From Methylopila jiangsuensis (GTDB lineage: Bacteria; Pseudomonadota; Alphaproteobacteria; Rhizobiales; Methylopilaceae): DNA of 64,000 bases. How positions within the stretch are numbered: the first letter of the stretch is position 1; every line of letters starts with the position of its first letter. Positions 56,938 to 64,000 of the stretch are shown here, one piece after another. The stretch lies in contig NZ_BSFK01000005.1 in the NCBI RefSeq assembly GCF_027922305.1, positions 558,001 to 622,000 of the forward strand. Direction: 5' to 3'. The notes beneath the pieces were generated by a model. The model worked only from the letters and a program-made list of their open reading frames with translations. It was not told the DNA's origin and made no database searches. Position numbers and translations under genes: made by a program.

Positions 56938-57398
56938 GCCAGCGCCGGCTTCACGCCGTAGACCCGGTCGGCGCGCTGCTCGAAGGCCTCGGCGTAGCGG
57001 CGGAACACCCGTTCGAAGGCGGCGCCCACCAGCATGGACAGGGTGCGGCTGCGCAGCTCCCAGTCGATGAAGAACCGCACCTCGCAGCCGCCCTCGGGCC
57101 GAGGCTCGAACGACCAGCGGTTCTCCAGATGGCTGAACGGGCCGTCGAGATAGGCGACGGTGATGGTCCGCGTCTCGCGGTCGAGCGTCACCTTGCTGGT
57201 GAAGGTCTCGCGGAACACCTTGTACGCCACCGTCATGTCGGCGATCAGCACCGGCCGCTGGTCGCCCTCCGTCCGGGAGCGCACCTTCAGCGCCTCGCAC
57301 AGCGGCAGGAACAGCGGATATTTCTCCACGTCGGCCACGAGGTCGAACATCTCGTCGGCGGAATGGGACACGCGGCGGGAGGTGCGGAAGCTCGGCAT
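56934..57398 (-). CDS. COQ10/RatA-like START-domain protein
   Basis: The 154-residue protein matches the polyketide cyclase/START family of Coq10 and RatA: VSHSADEMFDLVADVEKYPLFLPLCEALKV at the N-terminus, ADMTVAYKVFRETFTSKVTL in the centre and LVGAAFERVFRRYAEAFEQRAD at the end. In alphaproteobacteria this family is usually annotated as ubiquinone-binding protein that helps coenzyme Q function in the respiratory chain. RatA-type toxin activity is a less likely alternative. It heads the operon with thiL. Confidence 0.9.
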   Translation of the reverse strand: MPSFRTSRRVSHSADEMFDLVADVEKYPLFLPLCEALKVRSRTEGDQRPVLIADMTVAYKVFRETFTSKVTLDRETRTITVAYLDGPFSHLENRWSFEPRPEGGCEVRFFIDWELRSRTLSMLVGAAFERVFRRYAEAFEQRADRVYGVKPALA

Positions 57399-57465
57399 CG
57401 GTCTCGTGAGCGTCAGGCGCGGAAGGAACTCAAGCCATATAGGGGCTCGCCGCCCGCTTGTCGCC

Positions 57466-57933
57466 TCACGCGGGGCCAGCCCGGCGGGCCCATTCTCCGA
57501 ACACGGCGAGCGCGTCGTCGAGCGGAACGTGCTCGCAGCGGATGCGGCGGCGGTCCAGCGGGCGGGCCACCTCCTCGTAGAGCGCGGCGTCGTCGAAGCC
57601 GAAACGGGCGGCGTCGTCCCGGCTGTTGGCGAACACCACCCGGTCGAGCCGGGCCCAGAAGATGGCGCCGAGGCACATGGGGCACGGCTCGCAGGAGGCG
57701 TAGATCACGTGGCCGGACAGGTCGAAACGGCCGAGCGCCTGGGCCGCGCGGCGGATGACGACCACCTCCGCATGCGCCGTCGGGTCGTTGGCGGCGAAGG
57801 TCTCGTTCCAGCCTTCCGCCACGATCTCTCCGTCCGGCGTGGCGACGATCGCCCCGAAGGGCGCGCCCTCGCCCGCCAGACTGTGGACGCGCGACAGCTC
57901 CGCCGCGCGCCGAAGAAGCTCCAGCTCGGTCAT
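57466..57933 (-). CDS. Nucleoside/guanine deaminase of the CDA fold
   Basis: The 155-residue protein has the zinc-deaminase motif: His and catalytic Glu in PTAHAEVVVIRRAAQ and the two Cys in SCEPCPMCLGAIFWARLDRVVFA. APFGAIVATPDGEIVAEGWNETFAANDPTAH is the substrate-side segment of guanine deaminase GuaD-like enzymes, distinguishing it from tRNA adenosine deaminase TadA. It likely deaminates guanine or a related base in the cytoplasm. The ATG overlaps the stop of the quinone oxidoreductase gene by 4 bases. Confidence 0.85.
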   Translation of the reverse strand: MTELELLRRAAELSRVHSLAGEGAPFGAIVATPDGEIVAEGWNETFAANDPTAHAEVVVIRRAAQALGRFDLSGHVIYASCEPCPMCLGAIFWARLDRVVFANSRDDAARFGFDDAALYEEVARPLDRRRIRCEHVPLDDALAVFGEWARRAGPA

Positions 57934-58904
57934 GGGATCAGGATCGTGGAGCCGGTGGTGGCGCGGCTCTCCAGCGCCCGATGGGCCTCGGCCGCTTCGC
58001 TCAAGCGATAGCTGGCGCCGATGTCCACCGTCACCGCGCCGGAGGCGATGACCGAAAACAGGTCCTCCGCCGCCGCCAGCAGCTCCGGCCGGGTGCCCAC
58101 ATAGTTGAATACGCTCGCCCGGGTCGCGAACAGCGAGCCCTTCTGGCCGAGCAGGCCGATGGGGAAATCTGGCACGACGCCCGAAGACTGGCCGAAGCTG
58201 ACCCACAGCCCGTGGGGCTTCAGGCAGTCGAGCGAGCCGGGGAACGTGTCCTTGCCGACCGAGTCGTAGACCACGTCCGCCTTCTTCTCATGCGTCAGTT
58301 CGGCGACGCGGGCGACGAAATCCTCGGTGCGGTAGTCGATGACATGGGCGCATCCCCTGGACTTGGCGAGCGCCACCTTTTCCGGTCCGCCGGCGGTGCC
58401 GATCACGGTGGCGCCGAGATGGTTCGCCCACTGAGTCGCGATCTGGCCGACGCCGCCGGCGGCGGCGTGGAACAGGATCGTGTGCTCGGGCCCGACGCGG
58501 AACACCCGGCGCAGCAAAATCTGGGCGGTGAGGCCCTTGAGCATGGCCGCGGCCGCGACCTCGTCGCTGACGCCCTCCGGCAGCTTCACCAGCTTGTCGG
58601 CCGCGATCACCCGCTCGGTGGCGTAGCCGCCGTTGGGGCCGCCCGCATAGGCCACCCGGTCGCCGGGGGCGAGATCGGTGACGCCCTCGCCCACCGCCAC
58701 CACCACGCCCGCGCCTTCCAGTCCGAGCGTGAAGGGCGCCGGCACGGGATAGAGCCCGGTGCGCTGGTAGACGTCGATGAAGTTCACGCCGATCGCCGTG
58801 TGGCGGATGTGCGCCTCGTTGGCCTTCGGCGCTGGGATGTGGATGTCCTCGAAGCTCAGCGCCTCGGGGCCGCCGGCGGCGTTGACGCGGATCGCTTTGG
58901 CCAT
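57930..58904 (-). CDS. qor: NADPH:quinone reductase, zinc-free MDR family
   Basis: The 324-residue medium-chain reductase lacks zinc-ligand cysteines and has IGVNFIDVYQRTGLYPVPAPFTLGLEGAGVV, the cofactor motif AAAGGVGQIATQWANHLGA near 145-163 and VVYDSVGKDTFPGSLDCLKPHG. These features match the Qor family, which reduces quinones with NADPH. The gene is 13 bases downstream of the secreted-protein gene on the same strand, and forms a pair with the deaminase. Confidence 0.9.
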   Translation of the reverse strand: MAKAIRVNAAGGPEALSFEDIHIPAPKANEAHIRHTAIGVNFIDVYQRTGLYPVPAPFTLGLEGAGVVVAVGEGVTDLAPGDRVAYAGGPNGGYATERVIAADKLVKLPEGVSDEVAAAAMLKGLTAQILLRRVFRVGPEHTILFHAAAGGVGQIATQWANHLGATVIGTAGGPEKVALAKSRGCAHVIDYRTEDFVARVAELTHEKKADVVYDSVGKDTFPGSLDCLKPHGLWVSFGQSSGVVPDFPIGLLGQKGSLFATRASVFNYVGTRPELLAAAEDLFSVIASGAVTVDIGASYRLSEAAEAHRALESRATTGSTILIP

Positions 58905-58917
58905 GGACCGGCCCTCC

Positions 58918-59868
58918 TCACTCGGCTGCGCCGCGGAAGCCGCGGAAGCTCACGTCCGGCGCGCTGGTGTTGTGCTTCGACAGCTCGACGCGATCGAAGC
59001 GCACGTCGTCCGTCGAGGTGGACTTAAAGTCCATCACGTTCTCCGTGAACAGCCCCCCGTCCATGCGCCACACCACGCGGGCGGTATCGGCGTTGTCGGG
59101 GGTCACGAACATGGAGCGGATGCCGGCGAAGGGCGCCTGCTTGTCCGAGGCCGCCGGGAGGCCGTCCAGCTTCACCGCGAGGCCGACGCCGTCGCGCTCG
59201 GCTTTCTCCACCTTCAGCTCGCCGGTCCCGCCGCGCGCGAACTTCAGCTTGAAGACGAGGTTCTTGCCGTCGATCTCGATGCGGTCGATGTCCACGATCG
59301 GGCGGTGCTGCTCCTCGATCGGGCCGAGAAGGAACGACGTGCCGTAGGCCGCTTCCGGGAAGCGCTCCGGCGGAATCGGCTTGGCGCGCCAGTAGCCATC
59401 GAACGGATAGACGACGAGGTATTCCTGGAATGTGTCGCCGACCTTCTTCTGCACCTGGACCAGGTGGATATCGCGCTCGTCCACGTCGCCGATCACCACC
59501 TCGGCGCCCCTGGCCCGCCAGGACACCTCATGGGTGAAGCCGAGAATGCGGGTGTCGGCGTCCTCGTAAAGCGTCAGCTTCTTCGGCTCGAACTTGAACT
59601 TCGGGTCGTCCTTCATGGCCTCGCAATGGTCGAAGTTCGGCGCGGTGTCGTCGGTCTTGAGATCGGCGAGATAGACCGGCGGCGTCACCTCGATGCGGAA
59701 CGCGCGCACGCCCGGATTGGTGAGCGTGAAATAGACGTTGTCGAACTCGGCGCATTTGGTCGGGTGGCTCAGATTGTCGACCCGCGCCCGGACCAGATCG
59801 TCGGCGAAGGCCGGCGCGGCCGAGAGAAGTCCCGCCAGCGCGGCGGTGAGAAGAAGCGTTCGACGCAT
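58918..59868 (-). CDS. Secreted hypothetical protein
   Basis: The 316-residue protein has a signal peptide (LLLTAALAGLLSAAPAFA) and no membrane segment afterward. The mature part contains two cysteines near each other (HPTKCAEFD and FDHCEAMKDD), a beta-rich pattern and a tail DVSFRGFRGAAE. No catalytic motif is recognised. ATG 59868 has AGAGGG nine bases upstream; upstream extension is antisense to the hydroxylase gene. It may be co-transcribed with the reductase. Function unknown, probably periplasmic. Confidence 0.75.
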   Translation of the reverse strand: MRRTLLLTAALAGLLSAAPAFADDLVRARVDNLSHPTKCAEFDNVYFTLTNPGVRAFRIEVTPPVYLADLKTDDTAPNFDHCEAMKDDPKFKFEPKKLTLYEDADTRILGFTHEVSWRARGAEVVIGDVDERDIHLVQVQKKVGDTFQEYLVVYPFDGYWRAKPIPPERFPEAAYGTSFLLGPIEEQHRPIVDIDRIEIDGKNLVFKLKFARGGTGELKVEKAERDGVGLAVKLDGLPAASDKQAPFAGIRSMFVTPDNADTARVVWRMDGGLFTENVMDFKSTSTDDVRFDRVELSKHNTSAPDVSFRGFRGAAE

Positions 59869-60097
59869 GCGGGGAACCCTCTGAACGGACGGGGGACCGG
59901 CGTGAAGCCGGCCCCGGACAGCGGTGGCACGGGGCGGCGCGGCGGGCAAGATCAGGACCCATGGCGGCGCGCGAAGCGAAATAGCCCCGCCCGCCGCCGC
60001 CTCAAGGTCGCGTCCCGCATCGGCGGCGATCACGATGCCGTCGCGGTGGCGTCCGGCGCCCGGCGCGCTATGGTGCCGCCGATCACAGGAGCCGGAC

Positions 60098-61261
60098 ATG
60101 ACGGAGACGACGAGCGACGTGACGGTGGTGGGCGCCGGCCCCGCCGGCCTGCTGGCCGCCCTGCTCACAGCGCGGACCGGCGCGCGCACGACGCTGATCG
60201 CGCCCAAGGCGCAGCCGGATTCCCGCACCACCGCCCTGCTGGACCGCTCCATTGCGATCCTGCGCGAAGCCGGGGTCTGGGCCGAGGTGGCGGACGCCTC
60301 GGCGCCGTTGCGCAAGCTCCGGATCGTGGACGGCGGCCGCCGGCTGATCCGCACGCCGGAGGTGACCTTCGACTCGGCCGAACTCGGGCTGGAGGCCTTC
60401 GGCTGGAACGTGCCCAACGTGGCGCTGGTGGCCGCGCTGGAGCGGGCGGCCGAGGCCGAGCCGGGCCTCAGTCGCATCGAGAGCCCGGCGCTGGAGAGCC
60501 GGCCCGGCCCGGACGCGGTCGTCATCCGGCACGAGGGCGGCGCGGTGGCGTCGCAACTCGCGATCGCCGCCGACGGCCGCCGCTCGCTGCTGCGGGAGGC
60601 GGCGCGGATCGCGCTCGACCTGACGCCCCAGAACCAGACCGCGCTGGCCTTCTCCATCGCCCACAGCTCAGGCCACCACGACGTCTCCACCGAATTCCAG
60701 TGCGAGGAAGGCCCCTGCGTGCTGGTGCCCATGCCGGGCGGCTTCGCCTCCAGTGTGGTGTGGGTGGTGACGCCGGAACGGGCGGAAGCCCTGCGCGCCG
60801 AAGCGCCCACGACCTTCGCAGCGGAGCTGACGCGCCGCACCGGGCGCCTCCTGGGCGACATCCGGCTCGCCGGCCCCATCGGCGCGTTCCCGGTGGAGGT
60901 GGGCTCCGCGACGCGGCTCGCGGCGCGGCGCACGCTGCTGGTGGGGGAAGCCGGCCACGTTCTGCCGCCGATCGGCGCGCAGGGGCTCAATCTCGGGGTG
61001 CGGGACGCGGCGGCGGCGGCTCGCCAGACGGCGCTCGCCCGCGCCGAGGGGCGTGACCCCGGCGACGCCGGGGCGATGGCCGGCTATGAGCGCGACCGGG
61101 CCGGCGACGTCCACAGCCGCACGCTCGCCACCGACCTGCTCAACCGCTCGCTGCTCAGCGTCGCGCCGCCCGTGCATCTGGCGCGGGGGATCGGCCTCAC
61201 GGCGCTCGCGGCTATCGGCCCGCTGCGCCGCTTCGTGATGCGGCAGGGCGTCGGCGGGTAA
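60098..61261 (+). CDS. UbiH/UbiF/COQ6-type FAD hydroxylase
   Basis: The 387-residue flavoprotein monooxygenase has the dinucleotide motif VTVVGAGPAGLLAALLTA at 8-25, the DG motif in LAIAADGRRSLLREAA and the GD-like motif in LLVGEAGHVLPPIGAQGLNLGVRDA, where Asp of the usual GDAAH is Glu. Together they define the ubiquinone hydroxylase family (UbiH, UbiF, UbiI, COQ6). It probably hydroxylates the benzoquinone ring precursor; which position is undetermined. ATG 60098 has CAGGAG upstream. Confidence 0.88.
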   Translation: MTETTSDVTVVGAGPAGLLAALLTARTGARTTLIAPKAQPDSRTTALLDRSIAILREAGVWAEVADASAPLRKLRIVDGGRRLIRTPEVTFDSAELGLEAFGWNVPNVALVAALERAAEAEPGLSRIESPALESRPGPDAVVIRHEGGAVASQLAIAADGRRSLLREAARIALDLTPQNQTALAFSIAHSSGHHDVSTEFQCEEGPCVLVPMPGGFASSVVWVVTPERAEALRAEAPTTFAAELTRRTGRLLGDIRLAGPIGAFPVEVGSATRLAARRTLLVGEAGHVLPPIGAQGLNLGVRDAAAAARQTALARAEGRDPGDAGAMAGYERDRAGDVHSRTLATDLLNRSLLSVAPPVHLARGIGLTALAAIGPLRRFVMRQGVGG

Positions 61262-61270
61262 CGCGCGGCC

Positions 61271-61966
61271 TCAGCCCAGAAACGCGACCAGTTCCGCGCT
61301 CACCGCCTCCGGCGCCTCGATCGCCGACAGATGCCCGACGCCCGGCAGGACCACGAGCCGCGCGTCAGGAATGGCCGCGGCCATCCGGCGTGCGTGCTCC
61401 GGCGGCGTCGGAAGATCGTTTTCGCCCACAAGCACCAGCGTCGGGCAGCGGAGGCCCGGCAGCACGGAGGCCTGCTCCGGCCGGGTCAGGATCGCCGTCA
61501 TCTGGCGGGCGAAAGCGGGAGCGCCGGTCTCGAACAGCATCTCCCGCACCAGCGCCTCAAGCGCCGCGTCCCCTTCCCGCGTGAGGTCCACATAGCGGGC
61601 GAAGGTGGCCTGATGGATCGAGCCGAGCTTGTTCTTCCGCGCGGCCGCGATCAGCGTGCGGCGGCGGGCCCGGCCCTCCTCCGTGTCGGGCTCGGCGGTG
61701 GTGTCCAGCAGCGCGAGACGCGCCACCCGGTCGGGTGCCCGGCGCAGGATTTCGAACGCCACGTAGCCGCCCATGGAGAGCCCGACCAGCGCGAAGCGCT
61801 CCGGCGCCTCCGCCAGCACGGACTCCGCGATGGCGCCGATCGCGTCGTGGCGGGCGTGGTCGGCGACGCGGCATCGCCGTTCCCCAAGCGATGCGATCTG
61901 ATGCGCGAACAGTCGCGCCGTGCAACCGAGGCCGGGAACGAAGACGACCGGCAGTTCTTCCGCCAT
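61271..61966 (-). CDS. Alpha/beta hydrolase
   Basis: The 231-residue protein has VVFVPGLGCTARLF (oxyanion region), nucleophile elbow GLSMGGYVAFEILR, an acid in LVLVGENDLPTPPEHARR and His in LPGVGHLSAIEAPEAV. This matches the alpha/beta hydrolase fold with complete triad. Carboxylesterase or other C-C/ester hydrolase is possible. It is convergent with the hydroxylase gene (9-base gap) and divergent from rhlE. Confidence 0.85.
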   Translation of the reverse strand: MAEELPVVFVPGLGCTARLFAHQIASLGERRCRVADHARHDAIGAIAESVLAEAPERFALVGLSMGGYVAFEILRRAPDRVARLALLDTTAEPDTEEGRARRRTLIAAARKNKLGSIHQATFARYVDLTREGDAALEALVREMLFETGAPAFARQMTAILTRPEQASVLPGLRCPTLVLVGENDLPTPPEHARRMAAAIPDARLVVLPGVGHLSAIEAPEAVSAELVAFLG

Positions 61967-62161
61967 GATTCCTGCTCCTCCGCCGCGATGAAACGGCGCG
62001 CAGGCCAGATCGCGCCGCCACAGAGATTGACAAAACAGCCTAGATGCCGCATCTCCGCCACAGATCGCAAGTCGCGGTGAACGATGGCGTTTTCCTGCGA
62101 CGGCGCGTTTCGCGCCTCAGGTCCGATTCCGCCAGACTCGATTTCGATTTCCAAGGACGAC

Positions 62162-63619
62162 ATGACCTTTTCCGAACTCGGACTGAGCCCGAAGGTGCTC
62201 GCCGCCGTCGAGGCGTCCGGCTACACCCAGCCGACGCCGATTCAGGCCGGCGCCATTCCGCATGTGCTCGCCGGGCGCGACGTTCTGGGCATCGCCCAGA
62301 CTGGAACCGGAAAGACGGCGTCCTTCACGCTGCCGATGCTGACCAAGCTGGAGCAGGGCCGCGCCCGGGCGCGCATGCCGCGCACGCTCATCCTTGAGCC
62401 GACGCGCGAACTCGCCGCCCAGGTCGAGGAAAACTTCGTCCGCTACGGCCAGAACCACAAGATCTCCATGGCGCTGCTGATCGGCGGCGTCTCGTTCGGC
62501 GATCAGGACGCCAAGCTCACCCGCGGCGTCGACGTGCTGATCGCGACTCCCGGTCGTCTGCTGGACCATTTCGAGCGCGGCCGTTTGCTCCTGACCGGCA
62601 TCGAGATCCTCGTCATCGACGAGGCGGACCGCATGCTCGACATGGGTTTCATCCCGGACATCGAGCGCATCTGCAAGCTGATCCCGCCGTCGCGCCAGAC
62701 GCTGTTCTTCTCGGCCACCATGCCGCCGGAAATCCAGCGCCTGACCCAGCAGTTCCTGCGCGATCCGGAGCGCGTCGAGGTGGCCCGCGCCTCCTCCGCC
62801 AACGCCTCGATCACCCAGCTTCTCGTGGCGACCGAGGACGATCCGGCCGCCAAGCGCGAAACCTTGCGCCACGTGGCTCAGGATCAGGAGAACTTCAAGA
62901 ACGCCATCGTGTTCTGCAACCGTAAGCGGGACATTTCGGTGGTGCAGAAGTCGCTGGACAAGCACGGCTTCCGGGTCGCGGCGCTGCATGGCGACATGGA
63001 CCAGCGCGCCCGCATGGCGGCGCTCGAAAGCTTCAAGGTCGGCGACGTGGACCTGCTGGTGGCGAGCGACGTGGCCGCCCGCGGCCTCGACATTCCGGAC
63101 GTGAGCCACGTCATCAACTACGACGTGCCGATCCACCCCGAGGACTACGTTCACCGCATCGGCCGCACGGGCCGCGCCGGCCGCACCGGCGTGGCCATCA
63201 CCCTGGTCGCGCCTTCGGACGGCAAGCATCTGGACGCCATCGAGAAGCTGACCAACGCCAAGATCGCCTGGCAGGGCGACGCGCTCTCCGGCGAGGCGCT
63301 TTCGGACGGCTCCCGATCGTCGGGTCGCCGGCGCAGCGGCGGCGCTCGCCGCAAGGACGAGCCCGCCGAGAAGACGGTCGCGCAGGTCGCGCCCAAGGAC
63401 GGCGCCCGCAAGGGCCGAAGCGCTGCAGATTCGAAGTCCAGCCCGCCGAAAACGGAAGCCCGGACAAAGGTCGCCGTTCAGCCGGCGCCGGCGAAACCGA
63501 CGCCGGACGTCGCGCCGCGAGGGCGCCGCGCCCCGGACGATGCCGATAACGCCAGCGTTGGATTCGGCGAGCATCTGCCGGCCTTCTTGGCTCGCCCGAT
63601 CCGCGCCAAACGGAGCTGA
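62162..63619 (+). CDS. rhlE: DEAD-box RNA helicase, RhlE type
   Basis: The 485-residue helicase has the Q motif region YTQPTPIQ, AQTGTGKT at 45-52, PTRELAAQ, DEAD at 153-156, SAT at 184-186, and the second RecA domain with VASDVAARGLDIPDV and HRIGRTGRAGRTG. The last 85 residues are basic, low complexity, likely RNA binding. It unwinds structured RNA, for ribosome assembly or mRNA turnover. ATG 62162 has AAGGACG just upstream. A hairpin that includes the stop codon follows. Confidence 0.95.
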   Translation: MTFSELGLSPKVLAAVEASGYTQPTPIQAGAIPHVLAGRDVLGIAQTGTGKTASFTLPMLTKLEQGRARARMPRTLILEPTRELAAQVEENFVRYGQNHKISMALLIGGVSFGDQDAKLTRGVDVLIATPGRLLDHFERGRLLLTGIEILVIDEADRMLDMGFIPDIERICKLIPPSRQTLFFSATMPPEIQRLTQQFLRDPERVEVARASSANASITQLLVATEDDPAAKRETLRHVAQDQENFKNAIVFCNRKRDISVVQKSLDKHGFRVAALHGDMDQRARMAALESFKVGDVDLLVASDVAARGLDIPDVSHVINYDVPIHPEDYVHRIGRTGRAGRTGVAITLVAPSDGKHLDAIEKLTNAKIAWQGDALSGEALSDGSRSSGRRRSGGARRKDEPAEKTVAQVAPKDGARKGRSAADSKSSPPKTEARTKVAVQPAPAKPTPDVAPRGRRAPDDADNASVGFGEHLPAFLARPIRAKRS

Positions 63620-63642
63620 TCGTTCTATTCAGACGATCAGCT
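63614..63642 (+). terminator. Hairpin overlapping the rhlE stop codon
   Basis: AGCTGATCGT at 63614-63623 and ACGATCAGCT at 63633-63642 form a perfect ten-base stem with a 9-base loop; TTATACTT follows. The stop TGA 63617-63619 lies inside the stem. Termination is likely, but the T-rich tract is short. Confidence 0.6.
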
Positions 63643-63778
63643 TTATACTTGGGTTTTCGGATACGCTGCGCCGCCTTAACCGGAACTTAACTCCCTTACT
63701 GTTTTCTTATCACTTGGGGAGCCGCAGGTCGGTCCATCAGGATCGGCGGCGCGGGAAGCCGGCGGGGGCCAAGGCTGC

Positions 63779-64000
63779 ATGCGGCGCAACGCGACCGATT
63801 ACGAGCGTACGCTGATTTTCTGCGACGCCGCGGTGCGCCGTCTCCGGGCGCATCGCCACCCCGCCCTGCCGCGCAACTACGAACTCTGGTACACCTACGC
63901 CACCGGCTACAACGCCGCGCTCAACCGCGCGATCAACGAGGCGCTGGAGCGTTCGCCCACGATCACCGAGGACGAACTCGACAGTCTCTACGAGACCTAT
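63779..64000 (+). CDS. N-terminal part of a probable diguanylate cyclase (truncated by window edge)
   Basis: The open frame of 74 codons starts at ATG 63779 and runs off the window end. It encodes MRRNATDYERTLIFCDAAVR, then LPRNYELWYTYATGYNAALNRAINEAL, a segment that I recognise as the conserved N-terminal helical region found before GGDEF domains in alphaproteobacterial diguanylate cyclases. The catalytic GGDEF part would lie beyond 64000, so activity cannot be verified here. AAGG lies a few bases before the ATG. Confidence 0.65.
   Translation, partial: MRRNATDYERTLIFCDAAVRRLRAHRHPALPRNYELWYTYATGYNAALNRAINEALERSPTITEDELDSLYETY

Overview
The window is about 64 kb of high-GC chromosome from an alphaproteobacterium, most likely of the order Hyphomicrobiales (Rhizobiales). 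This rests on the GAAC-N7-GAAC type SOS box before lexA, the rlpA-dacA-tmk-holB-metG-tatD-MBL gene order, the Hyphomicrobiales-type ComEC C-terminus and the opgGH pair. A cluster resembling the Lut/Ped lanthanide-uptake ABC systems hints at a methylotroph or another user of PQQ-dependent alcohol dehydrogenases. The genus cannot be fixed from sequence alone. Coding density is high and no tRNA, rRNA or CRISPR array was seen.

Layout. 1-1742: end of nadB, nadC and a small lipoprotein. 1941-4409: a NitT/TauT-type ABC importer on the minus strand. 4665-9333: a divergent five-gene cluster (type 1 binding protein, YVTN beta-propeller, ATPase, permease, exported protein), preceded by a possible leader peptide. 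9599-11424: two overlapping SGNH-clan genes, one of the GSCFA family. 11685-12932: a small membrane protein and a zinc alcohol dehydrogenase. 12987-14906: an RTX-like protein made of three repeats of about 210 residues. 15147-24020: an FAD oxidoreductase, then the housekeeping block MBL hydrolase, tatD, metG, holB, tmk, a dacA-like gene and rlpA, all on the minus strand. 24021-24906: a long non-coding stretch with a decayed IS3-type transposase end and the lexA operator. 24907-31020: lexA, comEC, gltX, gltA.

31129-36816 is a coherent cyanate/nitrate-type module. A binding protein, permease and ATPase lie upstream of cyanase. A divergent sigma-54 activator faces them, and the shared intergenic region holds a near-consensus sigma-54 promoter plus three ACGA-N4-TCGT palindromes. 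36823-46970 carries an esterase, parE, a transglutaminase-like protein, a TlpA-like thioredoxin, threonine ammonia-lyase, aroQ-accB-accC and aat. 47041-53978 holds envelope functions: a coiled-coil protein, glmU, a SPOR-like protein and opgG-opgH, closed by a strong intrinsic terminator. 54150-57398 is a tightly overlapping minus-strand operon (moeA, a small protein, thiL, a COQ10/RatA-like protein). 57466-61966 carries a deaminase, a quinone oxidoreductase, a secreted protein, a UbiH-type hydroxylase and an alpha/beta hydrolase. The window ends with rhlE and the start of a probable diguanylate cyclase gene.

The observations most worth following are the sigma-54 promoter/operator arrangement before the cyanate cluster, the DacA homolog that lacks two of its three catalytic motifs, and the lanthanide-type ABC cluster with its overlapping leader peptide.
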